Positions 17,956 to 26,361 are shown, numbered from the stretch's first letter. The stretch: 64,000 nucleotides of DNA from JADCRZ01 sp041751095 (GCA_041751095.1 JBGSYC010000289.1:1-64000); one strand, 5' to 3'. The notes: generated from the letters alone by a model not told the origin. Translations and numbers: made by a program.

Positions 17956-18324
17956 CTATAATACTTCCGGAGCAAGAGAAATAATCTTCATGTATCCCTT
18001 GTCGCGCAGCTCCCGGGCTACCGGCCCAAAAATACGGGTACCGCGTGGCTCTTCAGACTGGTTCAGCAACACGACAGCATTGTCATCAAAACGGATATAC
18101 GAGCCATCTTTACGCCTTAGCTTGTTCTTTGTACGAACGATTACAGCTTTCGTTACAGTTCCTTTCTTTATACCACCTGCCGGCAATGCATCTTTCACCG
18201 TTACTACTATCTTATCCCCGATCCGGGCAGTTGACTGTCCACTGTTACCGAGTACCCGTATACACAAAACTTCTTTAGCCCCACTGTTGTCAGCTACATT
18301 AAGCCTGCTTTCTTGCTGAATCAT
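17956..18324 (-). CDS. rplN: 50S ribosomal protein L14
   Basis: 122 aa from ATG 18324 (MIQQESRLNVADNSGAKEVL), exactly the usual L14 length and start. An upstream ATG at 18378 would add 18 unsupported residues. C-terminus TRIFGPVARELRDKGYMKII is conserved. Contributes to the 30S/50S bridge. Confidence 0.97.
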   Translation of the reverse strand: MIQQESRLNVADNSGAKEVLCIRVLGNSGQSTARIGDKIVVTVKDALPAGGIKKGTVTKAVIVRTKNKLRRKDGSYIRFDDNAVVLLNQSEEPRGTRIFGPVARELRDKGYMKIISLAPEVL

Positions 18325-18427
18325 CTTTTTAAATTTTAGATCCTGATTCATGTTATTGAACCAAAACCATCTTATCAATATTTATCATCAGGAAACGATG
18401 CCACGACATCCCTTTCCCGGTCTGCTA

Positions 18428-18685
18428 TTATTTCACCTTTTCGATAACTTCTACCAGTCTCCAACGTTTCGTCTTGCTTAAAGGACGGGTTTCCATAATT
18501 TTCACCAGGTCTCCGATACTGCATTCGCTTTTTTCGTCATGGGCGTGGAATTTGGTGGTTTTCTTCACGAACTTGCCATAAATGGGGTGTTTAACCTTCC
18601 TTTCGATGGCAACGGTGATCGTTTTTACCATTTTGTTGCTTGTCACAACACCGGTTCTTACTTTACGGAGATTTCTTTCATCCAT
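18428..18685 (-). CDS. rpsQ: 30S ribosomal protein S17
   Basis: 85 aa from ATG 18685 (MDERNLRKVRTGVVTSNKMV), which matches Bacteroidota S17. The ATG at 18703 would add six residues. OB-fold signature KTTKFHAHDEKSECSIGDLV and KIMETRPLSKTKRWRLVEVI are seen. Binds 16S rRNA early in assembly. Confidence 0.95.
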   Translation of the reverse strand: MDERNLRKVRTGVVTSNKMVKTITVAIERKVKHPIYGKFVKKTTKFHAHDEKSECSIGDLVKIMETRPLSKTKRWRLVEVIEKVK

Positions 18686-18753
18686 CTTAATAATTTTTAA
18701 CACGTAGCTGCTGCCAGGTGATTGTTACCTTTTAGCTTGTGAAATTGCAGAAG

Positions 18754-18963
18754 CTATACAGCCACGCTTTTCTTTTTTAATTCAGTTTTCAGCCGCGCCA
18801 AATCCTTTCTCAGGGCACGGATACTCATAGGATTTTCCAGGGGAGTTATGGCGTGGGCAAATTCTAATTTCTTCAGCCTCATTTCATCCTCCTGAATTCT
18901 CGCCTTTAGGTCTGTATCACTCATCTCTCTCACGCTTCTTACGAAATCAATTCTTTTTAACAT
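18754..18963 (-). CDS. rpmC: 50S ribosomal protein L29
   Basis: 69 aa, two predicted helices with the family's KLEFAHAITPLENPMSIRAL and RKDLARLKTELKKK. Sits near the polypeptide exit. In order between rplP and rpsQ. Confidence 0.94.
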   Translation of the reverse strand: MLKRIDFVRSVREMSDTDLKARIQEDEMRLKKLEFAHAITPLENPMSIRALRKDLARLKTELKKKSVAV

Positions 18964-19019
18964 CTTATATCAGTTGTGCATTATTAATGATCAATTGTAT
19001 CACACATTAAACCATAACG

Positions 19020-19439
19020 TTATACCGCGAAATCCCTTCTGACCACAAACTTCGTTTTGATAGGCAACTTTTGTGCTGCGAGCTCAAACGCTTCTTTCGC
19101 TACCTGTTCCGGAACTCCATCGGCTTCAAAAAGGATACGCCCCGGTTTTACCACGGCAGCCCAATGATCCGGAGCGCCTTTACCTTTACCCATCCTTACT
19201 TCAGCGGGCTTTCGCGTAATAGGCTTATCAGGAAATATACGTATCCAGACACTTCCTTCACGTTTCATATGGCGGGTCATTGCCTGTCGGGCAGATTCAA
19301 TCTGCCGGTCAGTGATCCAGTGGGAATCTAACGACTTAAGCGCGAATGAACCAAATGCGATCATTGCTCCCCTTTTTGCCTCACCCTTCATTCGGCCCCG
19401 CTGCATCTTCCTGTGCTTCGTTCTTTTTGGTTGTAACAT
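19020..19439 (-). CDS. rplP: 50S ribosomal protein L16
   Basis: 139 aa, normal length. MLQPKRTKHRKMQRGRMKGE opens the protein; the conserved WIRIFPDKPITRKPAEVRMG and GKGAPDHWAAVVKPGRILFE follow. Binds near the A-site tRNA elbow. The gene lies 55 nt downstream of rpsC. Confidence 0.97.
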   Translation of the reverse strand: MLQPKRTKHRKMQRGRMKGEAKRGAMIAFGSFALKSLDSHWITDRQIESARQAMTRHMKREGSVWIRIFPDKPITRKPAEVRMGKGKGAPDHWAAVVKPGRILFEADGVPEQVAKEAFELAAQKLPIKTKFVVRRDFAV

Positions 19440-19494
19440 TTCGGTAATATCTTATAATCAATTCTTAATATAGTGTTCTTAATATAGTGTCTCC

Positions 19495-20343
19495 TTATCT
19501 TCTGTTATCCCGGCCCGCTCCTGCCCCACTTCTGCCAGCATTGCGGTCACCAGCGCCTCCACCCCGGTTGTCTCTGTTGTCCCGGTTATCTCTGTTATCT
19601 CTATTGTCTCTTCTGTCCGGCCCCCTTTCATCCCTCTCACTTCCAGGACGCCTGTCTCTTCTATCACTCACATCACTTTTTCCACCCACAAAATTCGGGT
19701 TCAGGTCTCTCTGGGTAAGCACTTCGCCTTTACATATCCATACTTTTATGCCTATTTTACCATAAACCGTCAATGCAAATATGGAGGCGTAATCGATGTC
19801 CATTCTGTACGTATGCAATGGGGTTCTACCCTGCTTAATTTCTTCAGACCGTGCTATTTCCGCACCACCAAGCCGGCCACTAACCTTCACTTTTATTCCT
19901 TCCGCGCCCATGCGAAGAGATGAAGCAATGGCCATTTTGATAGCCCTTTTGTAATTGATGCGGTTTTCAATTTGCTTTGCAATGGTGTCCGCAACGATAT
20001 TGGCATCCAGTTCAGGACGACGGATCTCCAGGATATTGATCTGCACATCGTCTTTGCCGGTCAGCTTTTTAAGCTCTTCCTTAATCCTGTCTACTTCGTT
20101 ACCTCCTTTACCGATGATGATGCCCGGCTTGGAAGTGTGAATGGTAACAATAAGCTTACCTAATGTGCGCTCGATAACAATCTTGGCGATGCCGCCTTTA
20201 TTGATACGGGCCGTCAGGTAGGTACGGATCTTAAAATCCTCAATAAGTTTAACCGAGTAATCGCGTTTGTTTCCGTACCAGTTACTTTCCCACCCCCGTA
20301 TTATTCCCAACCTTGCACCAATAGGATTTGTTTTTTGACCCAT
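19495..20343 (-). CDS. rpsC: 30S ribosomal protein S3 with Arg/Asp-rich tail
   Basis: 282 aa. Residues 1-222 are a normal S3: MGQKTNPIGARLGIIRGWES, the KH-domain loop GKGG at 79-82, and the C-terminal domain ending RDLNPNFVGGK. Residues about 223-282 form an extra tail of Asp, Arg, Asn and Gly, including five consecutive DNR triplets (246-260) and a Gly/Ala/Arg end (RSGAGAGRDNRR). S3 lines the mRNA entry tunnel, so the tail would project at the solvent side. The frame is clean and rplP follows 55 nt on. Confidence 0.96.
   Translation of the reverse strand: MGQKTNPIGARLGIIRGWESNWYGNKRDYSVKLIEDFKIRTYLTARINKGGIAKIVIERTLGKLIVTIHTSKPGIIIGKGGNEVDRIKEELKKLTGKDDVQINILEIRRPELDANIVADTIAKQIENRINYKRAIKMAIASSLRMGAEGIKVKVSGRLGGAEIARSEEIKQGRTPLHTYRMDIDYASIFALTVYGKIGIKVWICKGEVLTQRDLNPNFVGGKSDVSDRRDRRPGSERDERGPDRRDNRDNRDNRDNRDNRGGGAGDRNAGRSGAGAGRDNRR
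19564..19608 (-). repeat. Trinucleotide-triplet repeat coding (Asp-Asn-Arg)5 in rpsC
   Basis: Five 9-nt units in tandem (GAY AAY MGN) within the S3 tail. The units are not identical at the third codon positions, so the repeat is older than a recent slippage event, or selection has kept the residues. Confidence 0.8.
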
Positions 20344-20418
20344 ATGCTTATTTTAACGATATAATTATTTCAGTTTAAATACAATCTACATTCAACCAAA
20401 TCACCGCAGTACACATAA

Positions 20419-20754
20419 TTATACGGCATCAACGATAACCGTAACGTGATTACTACGTTTCCTGACGCGATATCCTCTCCCCTGTGGAGCCGGGCGCATA
20501 CGCTTCAAAACTCTCGCACCATCGACCATAATCGTCTTTACGATTAGGGAGGATTCATCCCCTTCTTCATTTTTCCGCTTCCAGTTGCTAATTGCAGACA
20601 CCACAAGTTTCCGTAAAGGAACGGCCGGGTGCTTGGTATTATGCTCCAATTCAGCAAGCGCTTTCTCCACGTTCATACCACGAATTAAATCTGCCAGCAA
20701 GCGCATCTTTCTTGGCGAAGTGGGGTAATTTCTCAATTTAGCTACTGCTTCCAT
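20419..20754 (-). CDS. rplV: 50S ribosomal protein L22
   Basis: 111 aa. KLRNYPTSPRKMRLLADLIR and the beta-hairpin/C-terminus MRPAPQGRGYRVRKRSNHVT are diagnostic. The hairpin reaches into the exit tunnel; this is the site of macrolide-resistance changes in other bacteria. Between rpsS and rpsC. Confidence 0.96.
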   Translation of the reverse strand: MEAVAKLRNYPTSPRKMRLLADLIRGMNVEKALAELEHNTKHPAVPLRKLVVSAISNWKRKNEEGDESSLIVKTIMVDGARVLKRMRPAPQGRGYRVRKRSNHVTVIVDAV

Positions 20755-20810
20755 AATATTAAGTTCTTAAGCGTTAGTAGATATGCCTGGATATTTACCA
20801 ACCACTACAT

Positions 20811-21083
20811 TTATGCAATCTTTTTACTCGAGTGTCCCCTGAAGTTCCTGGTAGGTGCAAATTCACCCAATTTATGCCCTACCATAAATTCGGTTACATA
20901 CACAGGGATAAATTTGTTACCGTTATGAACGGCGAAAGTATGTCCCACAAAATCGGGAGTAATCGTGGAACGACGGCTCCAGGTTTTGATGACACCCTTT
21001 TTCGACCTGCCCTCATTGCTCGCCAACACCTTTTTCTCAAGATGCTCTGCTACATAAGGGCCTTTTTTTACCGAACGAGCCAT
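20811..21083 (-). CDS. rpsS: 30S ribosomal protein S19
   Basis: 90 aa. MARSVKKGPYVAEHLEKKVL and the C-terminal MVGHKLGEFAPTRNFRGHSS are conserved in S19, which contacts the 30S head near the A-site finger. Normal length and position after rplB. Confidence 0.97.
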   Translation of the reverse strand: MARSVKKGPYVAEHLEKKVLASNEGRSKKGVIKTWSRRSTITPDFVGHTFAVHNGNKFIPVYVTEFMVGHKLGEFAPTRNFRGHSSKKIA

Positions 21084-21135
21084 AAATGACTATTTTAATT
21101 TGAGTTATTACTTCAATTGCTGAACTAACGTTAGC

Positions 21136-21975
21136 CTATTTAGCGAGCTTCTTACCGCTTTTTCTCTGGATGATAAGCTTATCACTTCCCTTCCCGCGCG
21201 TCCTGGTTTTTAAACCTCTTGAATACTGTCCGTTCCTTGAACGCGGCTGTCCGCCTGAGGCTTTACCTTCCCCACCACCCATCGGGTGATCCACGGGGTT
21301 CATCGCCACTCCTCTCGTACGCGGACGGATACCACGCCAGCGGTTACGCCCGGCCTTACCCATACTTTGCAGGCTATGGTCGCTATTGCTTACCACTCCA
21401 ACTGTTGCAAAGCAGTTGATCAGAACCTTCCTTAACTCACCCGAAGGCATTTTCAAAACAGCATACTTAGCTTCTTTATTACTTAGCTGGGCCGACGAAC
21501 CGGCGCTCCGGGCAATTTTACCTCCCTGGCCTGGCTGCATTTCGATATTGTGCACCATGGTACCAAGCGGCATGTTTTTTAACTGAAGCGCATGGCCTAT
21601 TTCCGGAGCAACTTCATCGCCGCTGATCACTGTTCCGCCAACCTGCAGGCCCTGCGGAGCAAGGATGTATCTTTTTTCGCCATCAGCGTAATTCAATAAC
21701 GCGATAAAAGCCGTGCGGTTCGGGTCATATTCAATGCTCGCGACAGTTGCGGGTATATTCTTCTTATCCCGTTTAAAGTCGATTATCCGATACATCTTTT
21801 TATGCCCTCCACCCATGTACCTCATACTTCTTCTGCCCTGAACATTTCTGCCCGCCGTTACTTTTATTTTTTCCAGAAGGCCTTTTTCCGGAGTGTCGGA
21901 TGTAATTTCCGCATACGCGTTACCGATTCTCCACCTGGTACCCGCTGTGATGGGTTTATATTTCTTTAATGCCAT
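21136..21975 (-). CDS. rplB: 50S ribosomal protein L2
   Basis: 279 aa, typical. L2 is needed for subunit joining and peptidyl transferase assembly. Visible motifs: KKYKPITAGTRW at the start, RRSMRYMGGGHKKMYRIIDF in the middle, and the conserved peptidyl-transferase loop VAMNPVDHPMGGGEGKASGG around residues 224-244, including the conserved His. Between rplW and rpsS. Confidence 0.98.
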   Translation of the reverse strand: MALKKYKPITAGTRWRIGNAYAEITSDTPEKGLLEKIKVTAGRNVQGRRSMRYMGGGHKKMYRIIDFKRDKKNIPATVASIEYDPNRTAFIALLNYADGEKRYILAPQGLQVGGTVISGDEVAPEIGHALQLKNMPLGTMVHNIEMQPGQGGKIARSAGSSAQLSNKEAKYAVLKMPSGELRKVLINCFATVGVVSNSDHSLQSMGKAGRNRWRGIRPRTRGVAMNPVDHPMGGGEGKASGGQPRSRNGQYSRGLKTRTRGKGSDKLIIQRKSGKKLAK

Positions 21976-22023
21976 TGTTTAATTTTTACAAGAATGATCA
22001 GCTTCGCCCGATTAATAAATTCA

Positions 22024-22323
22024 TCAGATATTAGAATACAGATCTATATTTTCTCCTTTTGCTACCGTTATTAGCGCTTTTTTGTATCCCGACTTCCGAC
22101 CCTTTATGTATCCTGCCTTGGTAGAACGTGCCTTAATTTTACCGGGCACCACCGTAGTATTAACGTTTACAACAGATACACCATAAAACTCTTCAACAGC
22201 CTTTTTTATCTCTAACTTGTTGGCCTTTCTGTTAACCCTGAAGGCGTATCGCCTCAGCGACTCCTGCTGGGCGTTTGCTTTCTCGGTTAATATAGGTTTC
22301 ATCAATACTTCGGATAACTTCAT
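22024..22323 (-). CDS. rplW: 50S ribosomal protein L23
   Basis: 99 aa. KPILTEKANAQQESLRRYAF and KKAVEEFYGVSVVNVNTTVV are L23 signatures. It sits at the tunnel exit and docks trigger factor and SRP. Between rplD and rplB. Confidence 0.95.
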   Translation of the reverse strand: MKLSEVLMKPILTEKANAQQESLRRYAFRVNRKANKLEIKKAVEEFYGVSVVNVNTTVVPGKIKARSTKAGYIKGRKSGYKKALITVAKGENIDLYSNI

Positions 22324-22392
22324 TTATCTTAATTTGATATGCTTAACTAATCCTGTTGTAAAACTCAAAACTCAACCAGTTTTTGTCTATAT

Positions 22393-23055
22393 CTAATCGA
22401 CAGAAGCCGGTATCTCCTCTTCTGATCCTTCAGGCTCCTCATCAGTAAAAATTCGCACAGCACTTTCCGTTAACACCACTACATTGGCATTCATGATGTC
22501 ATACGTATTGATGTCGCTAAGCAAAGCGCTTTGAATTAAAGGGATGTTCCTCAATGAAAGGGATACATTTTTATTCTCTTCCGTGCTTACAAACAACATC
22601 TTTTTGTCAACGAGATTGAGATTTTTCAGAAACCCGGTGATGTTCTTCGTTTTAGGTGCTTCAAACTTAACGTCCTCCACAACAATGATAGCATTAGCGA
22701 GTGCCTTATGCGTCAGGGCGGAAAGCTTAGCCAGGTTTTTGACCTTGCGATTTAATTTAAAATCGTAGCCATGTGGTTTGGGCCCGAATATCGTACCTCC
22801 ACCTTTATACAAAGGGTTCCGGATATTACCTTTACGGGAGCCGCCGGTTCCTTTCTGCTTGTGTAATTTTCTTGATGCACCCTGAACTTCAGCCCGGGTT
22901 TTTACCTTGTGGGTTCCCTGACGCCGGGCTGCAAGGTGTTGCTTTACCGCCAGATAAATTACGTGGTCATTCGGTTCAACACCAAATATCTCTTCTGGTA
23001 ACTCTACCGTTTTCCCTGTTGACGATCCTTCAATATTTAGAACTTCTATCTGCAT
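22393..23055 (-). CDS. rplD: 50S ribosomal protein L4
   Basis: 220 aa. The extended loop RRQGTHKVKTRAEVQGASRK and GGGTIFGPKPHGYDFKLNRK is the L4 arm that reaches the exit tunnel. The last about 15 residues are acidic (DEEPEGSEEEIPASVD), a modest tail compared with S3 and L30. The ATG follows the rplC stop with a single intervening base, so translation is probably coupled. In E. coli L4 autoregulates the S10 operon; no such control can be read here. Confidence 0.96.
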   Translation of the reverse strand: MQIEVLNIEGSSTGKTVELPEEIFGVEPNDHVIYLAVKQHLAARRQGTHKVKTRAEVQGASRKLHKQKGTGGSRKGNIRNPLYKGGGTIFGPKPHGYDFKLNRKVKNLAKLSALTHKALANAIIVVEDVKFEAPKTKNITGFLKNLNLVDKKMLFVSTEENKNVSLSLRNIPLIQSALLSDINTYDIMNANVVVLTESAVRIFTDEEPEGSEEEIPASVD

Positions 23056-23056
23056 G

Positions 23057-23674
23057 TTACTTCTGAATTAGAACTATTGAACCATTGTGGCCAGGAACTG
23101 CACCACTTATTAAAATATAATTTTTATCCGAAAAGATTTTAACGACCTTAAGCCCTTTCATTTTCACTCTGTCACCACCCATACGGCCGGCCATCCGCAT
23201 TCCTTTAAATACCCTTGAGGGATAGGAGGAACCGCCAATAGAACCCGGCGCCCTCTGACGGTCGTGCTGGCCATGCGAGGCTTCACCAACGCCATGGAAA
23301 CCATGACGTTTAACAACACCCTGAAAACCTTTACCTTTAGTGGTGCCCACGACGTGAACAGGCTCACCTTCAGTAAAGATGTCTACAGTTATTGTTTCGC
23401 CTAAATTTTTCTCAAGAGAGTAATTGCGGAATTCTTTTACAAAGCTTTTGGGAGCAGTATTAGATTTTGCGAAGTGATTCTTTTCCGCTTTGTTGGAGTG
23501 CTTTTCTGTTTTATCGCCGAAAGCCAGCTGCAGGGCATCGTAGCCATCAGACTCCCTTGTTTTAACCTGGGTAACAACGCAGGGGCCTGCTTCAATAATG
23601 GTGCACGCGGTTTGCCTGCCATCGGGACTGAAGACGCTGGTCATCCCAACCTTTCTTCCAATAATTCCTTTCAT
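23057..23674 (-). CDS. rplC: 50S ribosomal protein L3
   Basis: 205 aa from ATG 23674 (MKGIIGRKVGMTSVFSPDGR), the standard L3 start. An earlier ATG at 23737 would add 21 residues without resemblance to L3. The loop that nears the peptidyl transferase centre (HGFHGVGEASHGQHDRQRAP, GSIGGSSYPSRVFKGMRMAG) is intact. Unusually, 378 nt separate it from rpsJ. Confidence 0.96.
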   Translation of the reverse strand: MKGIIGRKVGMTSVFSPDGRQTACTIIEAGPCVVTQVKTRESDGYDALQLAFGDKTEKHSNKAEKNHFAKSNTAPKSFVKEFRNYSLEKNLGETITVDIFTEGEPVHVVGTTKGKGFQGVVKRHGFHGVGEASHGQHDRQRAPGSIGGSSYPSRVFKGMRMAGRMGGDRVKMKGLKVVKIFSDKNYILISGAVPGHNGSIVLIQK

Positions 23675-24052
23675 TACAATGCTGTTTGCGCCTTCAGGGT
23701 TACATGGACAATCAGTTGCCAAAGCACCTGATTTCAATCCCCGTTTGCTACTGACCTTTTCCGTTTGACCGCCGTAGCTATAAGGCGGTTAATTACTAAT
23801 AGCTACAATTCTATTTATTTTGCTCTGCAAGATAAATAATGGAAGTACCAGTAGTAAACAAACCCCGAACGGCTTGTTTATATGTTTCGCCGGTTATTTG
23901 ATTTCTAAAAACAACCTGGCATAATTCAGAGCTCTTTTATTCTGCATTCGCAAAGTTGAGAGATGAAGTCAATCTTTTAAGAACTTTTGTCACCTCAGGC
24001 TGATCAACCCAAATATCATAGCCACAAACCTGAATCAGCCCGTTAATCATCC
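23675..24052 (-). other. Enlarged rpsJ-rplC gap with interrupted ORF and hairpin
   Basis: The gap starts with a 37-codon ORF (24050-23937) whose ATG lies 2 nt after the rpsJ stop. After its TAA the same frame stays open for 41 more codons, to a TAG near 23813, and reads protein-like (contains ITGETYKQAVRGLFTTGTSI). This could be a small gene broken by one nonsense change. Further on, a hairpin with arms ACCGCC/GGCGGT (about 23768-23793) stands about 100 nt before rplC without a T-run. It may be a leader or attenuator structure. I do not recognise the encoded peptide. Confidence 0.45.
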
Positions 24053-24358
24053 TTACGCTTTGATTTCTACTTCGACGCCTGAAGGCAAATCGAGCTTCGA
24101 TAATGCATCTACCGTTCTGGACGACGACGTGTAAATGTCCAGTAAACGTTTATGTGTGCACAATTGAAACTGCTCACGTGCTTTTTTATTAACGTGGGGT
24201 GAACGCAATACTGTAAATATTTTCTTGTGTGTAGGCAAGGGAATCGGTCCCGTGACAACTGCACCTGTACTACGAACCGTCTTCACTATTTTCTCAGCAG
24301 ATTTATCTACCAGGTTATGATCGTAGGATTGCAATTTGATTCTGATTCTCTGTGACAT
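24053..24358 (-). CDS. rpsJ: 30S ribosomal protein S10
   Basis: 101 aa from ATG 24358 (MSQRIRIKLQSYDHNLVDKS). The upstream ATG at 24373 would add five residues and lies almost at the predicted transcription start. TGPIPLPTHKKIFTVLRSPH and FQLCTHKRLLDIYTSSS are S10 signatures. S10 also pairs with NusB in antitermination. It is the first gene of the block. Confidence 0.97.
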   Translation of the reverse strand: MSQRIRIKLQSYDHNLVDKSAEKIVKTVRSTGAVVTGPIPLPTHKKIFTVLRSPHVNKKAREQFQLCTHKRLLDIYTSSSRTVDALSKLDLPSGVEVEIKA

Positions 24359-24388
24359 ACGTTTAGTATCCAACTTTTATTGGGAGTG

Positions 24389-24419
24389 CAAAGGTAGGGG
24401 GTTAACACATACCCGCAAA
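24389..24419 (-). promoter_or_regulatory. Promoter of the ribosomal protein operon
   Basis: On the minus strand TTTG (24419-24416), a 19-nt spacer and TACCTTTG (24396-24389) fit the Bacteroidota consensus TTTG-N19-TAnnTTTG exactly. Transcription would start about 25 nt before the rpsJ ATG. This is the clearest promoter in the window and shows that rpsJ heads its own unit. Confidence 0.85.
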
Positions 24420-24457
24420 GTTTTTTTATCTTTCTTTTGATATCTCTCCTATGTATT

Positions 24458-24499
24458 AAAAGGCAACGGTAAAGCCCATGGTTATTATTTACCGTTGCC
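24458..24499 (-). terminator. Strong intrinsic terminator upstream of rpsJ
   Basis: GGCAACGGTAAA and TTTACCGTTGCC form a perfect 12-bp stem around a 14-nt loop, followed on the minus strand by TTTTAAT. It ends transcription from the 122-aa gene and insulates the rpsJ promoter 40 nt further on. Confidence 0.85.
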
Positions 24500-24596
24500 G
24501 GGAGCACGTCGCAGTAAATTGATGTATGTCGCTGTGATAAGCTGAAGAGGCGGAGTAACTACAAATTGGCAGAACTAAACACAAAATACCACGAAG

Positions 24597-24965
24597 CTAT
24601 CCCTGAACGGCTTCAGCTTCGCTCAAAAACATACTGGCAACTATATTTTCATTATAAGTACTGGAAGAACTGATAAGTGTACCTTTATTACCATCCGAAG
24701 TTTCGATAATGTACATGGTAACATCATCGGCAGGGTTGGCATTCCCGTTAAACTTGAAAACATTCACAATAGTAATTTCCACGGGACGGTAAATGCGGCT
24801 TGTCCTTTTAGACTGGAGACCTTTAACCGTGGGTTTAAACTCATCCGTGTAGCCCTCTCCTATCATCCTGTTAAGGCAGCTATAATAGCTTTTCATGTAG
24901 GGCATGGAAATATTCGCAAAAGTCACTTCATCACATTGCTTCAGGGTATAATAGAGAGGTGTCAT
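24597..24965 (-). CDS. Hypothetical protein, 122 aa
   Basis: I do not recognise a family. There is no signal peptide or membrane segment. The sequence has a Tyr-rich N-terminal helix-like part (YYTLKQCDEVTF, YMKSYYSCLNRM), then a beta-rich stretch (RPVEITIVNVFKFNG, VTMYIIETSDGNKGTLISSS). It is followed by a strong terminator and lies 76 nt downstream of the DUF4142 gene on the same strand, so it could be the last gene of the stress-type group. Confidence 0.6.
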   Translation of the reverse strand: MTPLYYTLKQCDEVTFANISMPYMKSYYSCLNRMIGEGYTDEFKPTVKGLQSKRTSRIYRPVEITIVNVFKFNGNANPADDVTMYIIETSDGNKGTLISSSSTYNENIVASMFLSEAEAVQG

Positions 24966-25041
24966 AATTTAGTGGATATTAAGTTTATGAATTAAGATTC
25001 CATGGGAAATAGGATAAACTGACTTCGGAATAGAATGTAAA

Positions 25042-25758
25042 TTACTTTATTTTACTGTTACATGCCATTAATTTATCATGATGCATCCTAAGTTTGGGCA
25101 AAGTAGTTGTTATCCAAGAAGTTATATCAGAATCTTTTGAGGTTTTTACCATGCTCTCATATTTGCTTATGGTAGCATCATGTTTTTCCATGAGCATCTC
25201 ACACCATGCTTTATCAAATTCAGTGGCCTTTTTACCAGAAAGTTCATTGATCTTATTTTTTAATTCTGCGCTTTCTTCTGCAGGCACATCAATACTTTTT
25301 TTACCGGCCATATTTTTGAGCTGATTCAAAGCCGTCGTGTGATCTTTCTGTAATATTCTTGCTACTGACTTTATTTCTGCGCTACCTGCGTTTTGCAGGG
25401 CAAGTTTTGATAACCTGACTTCTGCATAATTACCTGAGACTTCCTCTGAAATAAAGGCTGCAGGGTTTTCGCCCGTATTTAATGACGTCCCCCCCGCGTC
25501 GCCGGGAAGGCCACCTGTCCCCGCCCCGGCACCGGCGTGCCCGGCACCCGTATCAATTTTGACATCCGTCCCTCCAACCTGGGCAGATTGGTCACGGGTT
25601 CCTCCCAAGCCGGAATGAACGCTGTCTTCAGACATATTTCTGTCGTTATCATCCTTGTTTGTACTTTCCTGGCAAGACACCAGTCCCATCAGGGCGAAGA
25701 AAAAGAACGTAACGGCGATGTTGTTCAAAAAAATAAACTTTTTGGTTGCCATAGACAT
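25042..25758 (-). CDS. DUF4142-domain lipoprotein
   Basis: 238 aa. The N-terminus has a signal sequence with lipobox (LVSC, Cys29), so it is probably anchored in a membrane by lipid; an alternative ATG two codons later is equally good. A Gly/Ala/Asp-rich linker (residues about 30-95) precedes a helical DUF4142 domain (about 100-235) with the usual HDKLM-type C-terminal helix (LPKLRMHHDKLM). DUF4142 is ferritin-like and common in stress-linked clusters, but its molecular role is not established. Neighbours are also small helical proteins of stress-associated families. Confidence 0.82.
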   Translation of the reverse strand: MSMATKKFIFLNNIAVTFFFFALMGLVSCQESTNKDDNDRNMSEDSVHSGLGGTRDQSAQVGGTDVKIDTGAGHAGAGAGTGGLPGDAGGTSLNTGENPAAFISEEVSGNYAEVRLSKLALQNAGSAEIKSVARILQKDHTTALNQLKNMAGKKSIDVPAEESAELKNKINELSGKKATEFDKAWCEMLMEKHDATISKYESMVKTSKDSDITSWITTTLPKLRMHHDKLMACNSKIK

Positions 25759-25806
25759 TGTTTATAGGTTTGTTATGGAGGATGCCGGATTTGCTGTTGC
25801 TTTGCC

Positions 25807-26361
25807 TTAAAACGTATCATCTAGATCGTCTCCGGCTCGAGGATTGCGTAAATTTCCTGAACCGGTTAATGGCACATTTTCATGATAGCTACTATCTTTC
25901 AGATCTTTATGCATATCCCGAAACTTTTTGATCGTATCGTGAGACAGCTGCAGGGAAGCCTTCTGATTAGCAAGCAGTTGACGTATATCTATAGACAGCG
26001 TTTCATCAGAGGTCAATGCTTCCTCATACGCTTTCTGCGCAGCATCTTCTCCGTATTCACAATTTGAAAGTACTGTCTCCCGGTCATTCCCGGTAAAGCT
26101 TGCCCTGATATCCATCCACGCCCTGTAAATCTTTCCTGAAGCTGTTGTTCCCTGCGCCGCCTCACCGCCTAATTTTACAATCTCACGCGTTAACTCAGAA
26201 ACGTACTGCCTGCTCTCATCAATCATCCGGTGAAAAATTCCGATTAAATCTACATCGCCAGCGTCACATTCTTTTGTGGCTCTTCTATACCCTTCAATCC
26301 GGTCGTTGTTAATTCTTATGAGGTCATTTAAAACCTGAATAAGGTTGTGGTTACCTTCCAT
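25807..26361 (-). CDS. PA2169-family four-helix-bundle protein (DUF2383)
   Basis: 184 aa. It begins with the family pattern LIQVLNDLIRINNDRIEGYR and contains RMIDESRQYVSELTREIVKL, GRIYRAWMDIRA-like (GKIYRAWMDIRASFTG) and CEYGEDAAQKAYEEAL. The fold is a ferritin-like four-helix bundle. The function is unknown; members are often encoded near YciF and DUF4142 proteins. A short acidic C-terminal tail (GDDLDDTF) is present. It may share a transcript with the DUF4142 gene, 48 nt downstream. Confidence 0.85.
   Translation of the reverse strand: MEGNHNLIQVLNDLIRINNDRIEGYRRATKECDAGDVDLIGIFHRMIDESRQYVSELTREIVKLGGEAAQGTTASGKIYRAWMDIRASFTGNDRETVLSNCEYGEDAAQKAYEEALTSDETLSIDIRQLLANQKASLQLSHDTIKKFRDMHKDLKDSSYHENVPLTGSGNLRNPRAGDDLDDTF

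Noticed and set aside
19564..19608. Short regularly spaced repeats that could suggest a CRISPR-like array
   Set aside because: Units are 9 nt, contiguous and in frame within rpsC; no spacers.
19487..19765. Ser/Leu/Pro-rich + strand frame opposite rpsC
   Set aside because: Antisense reading of the Arg/Asp tail of S3; low-complexity shadow, not a gene.
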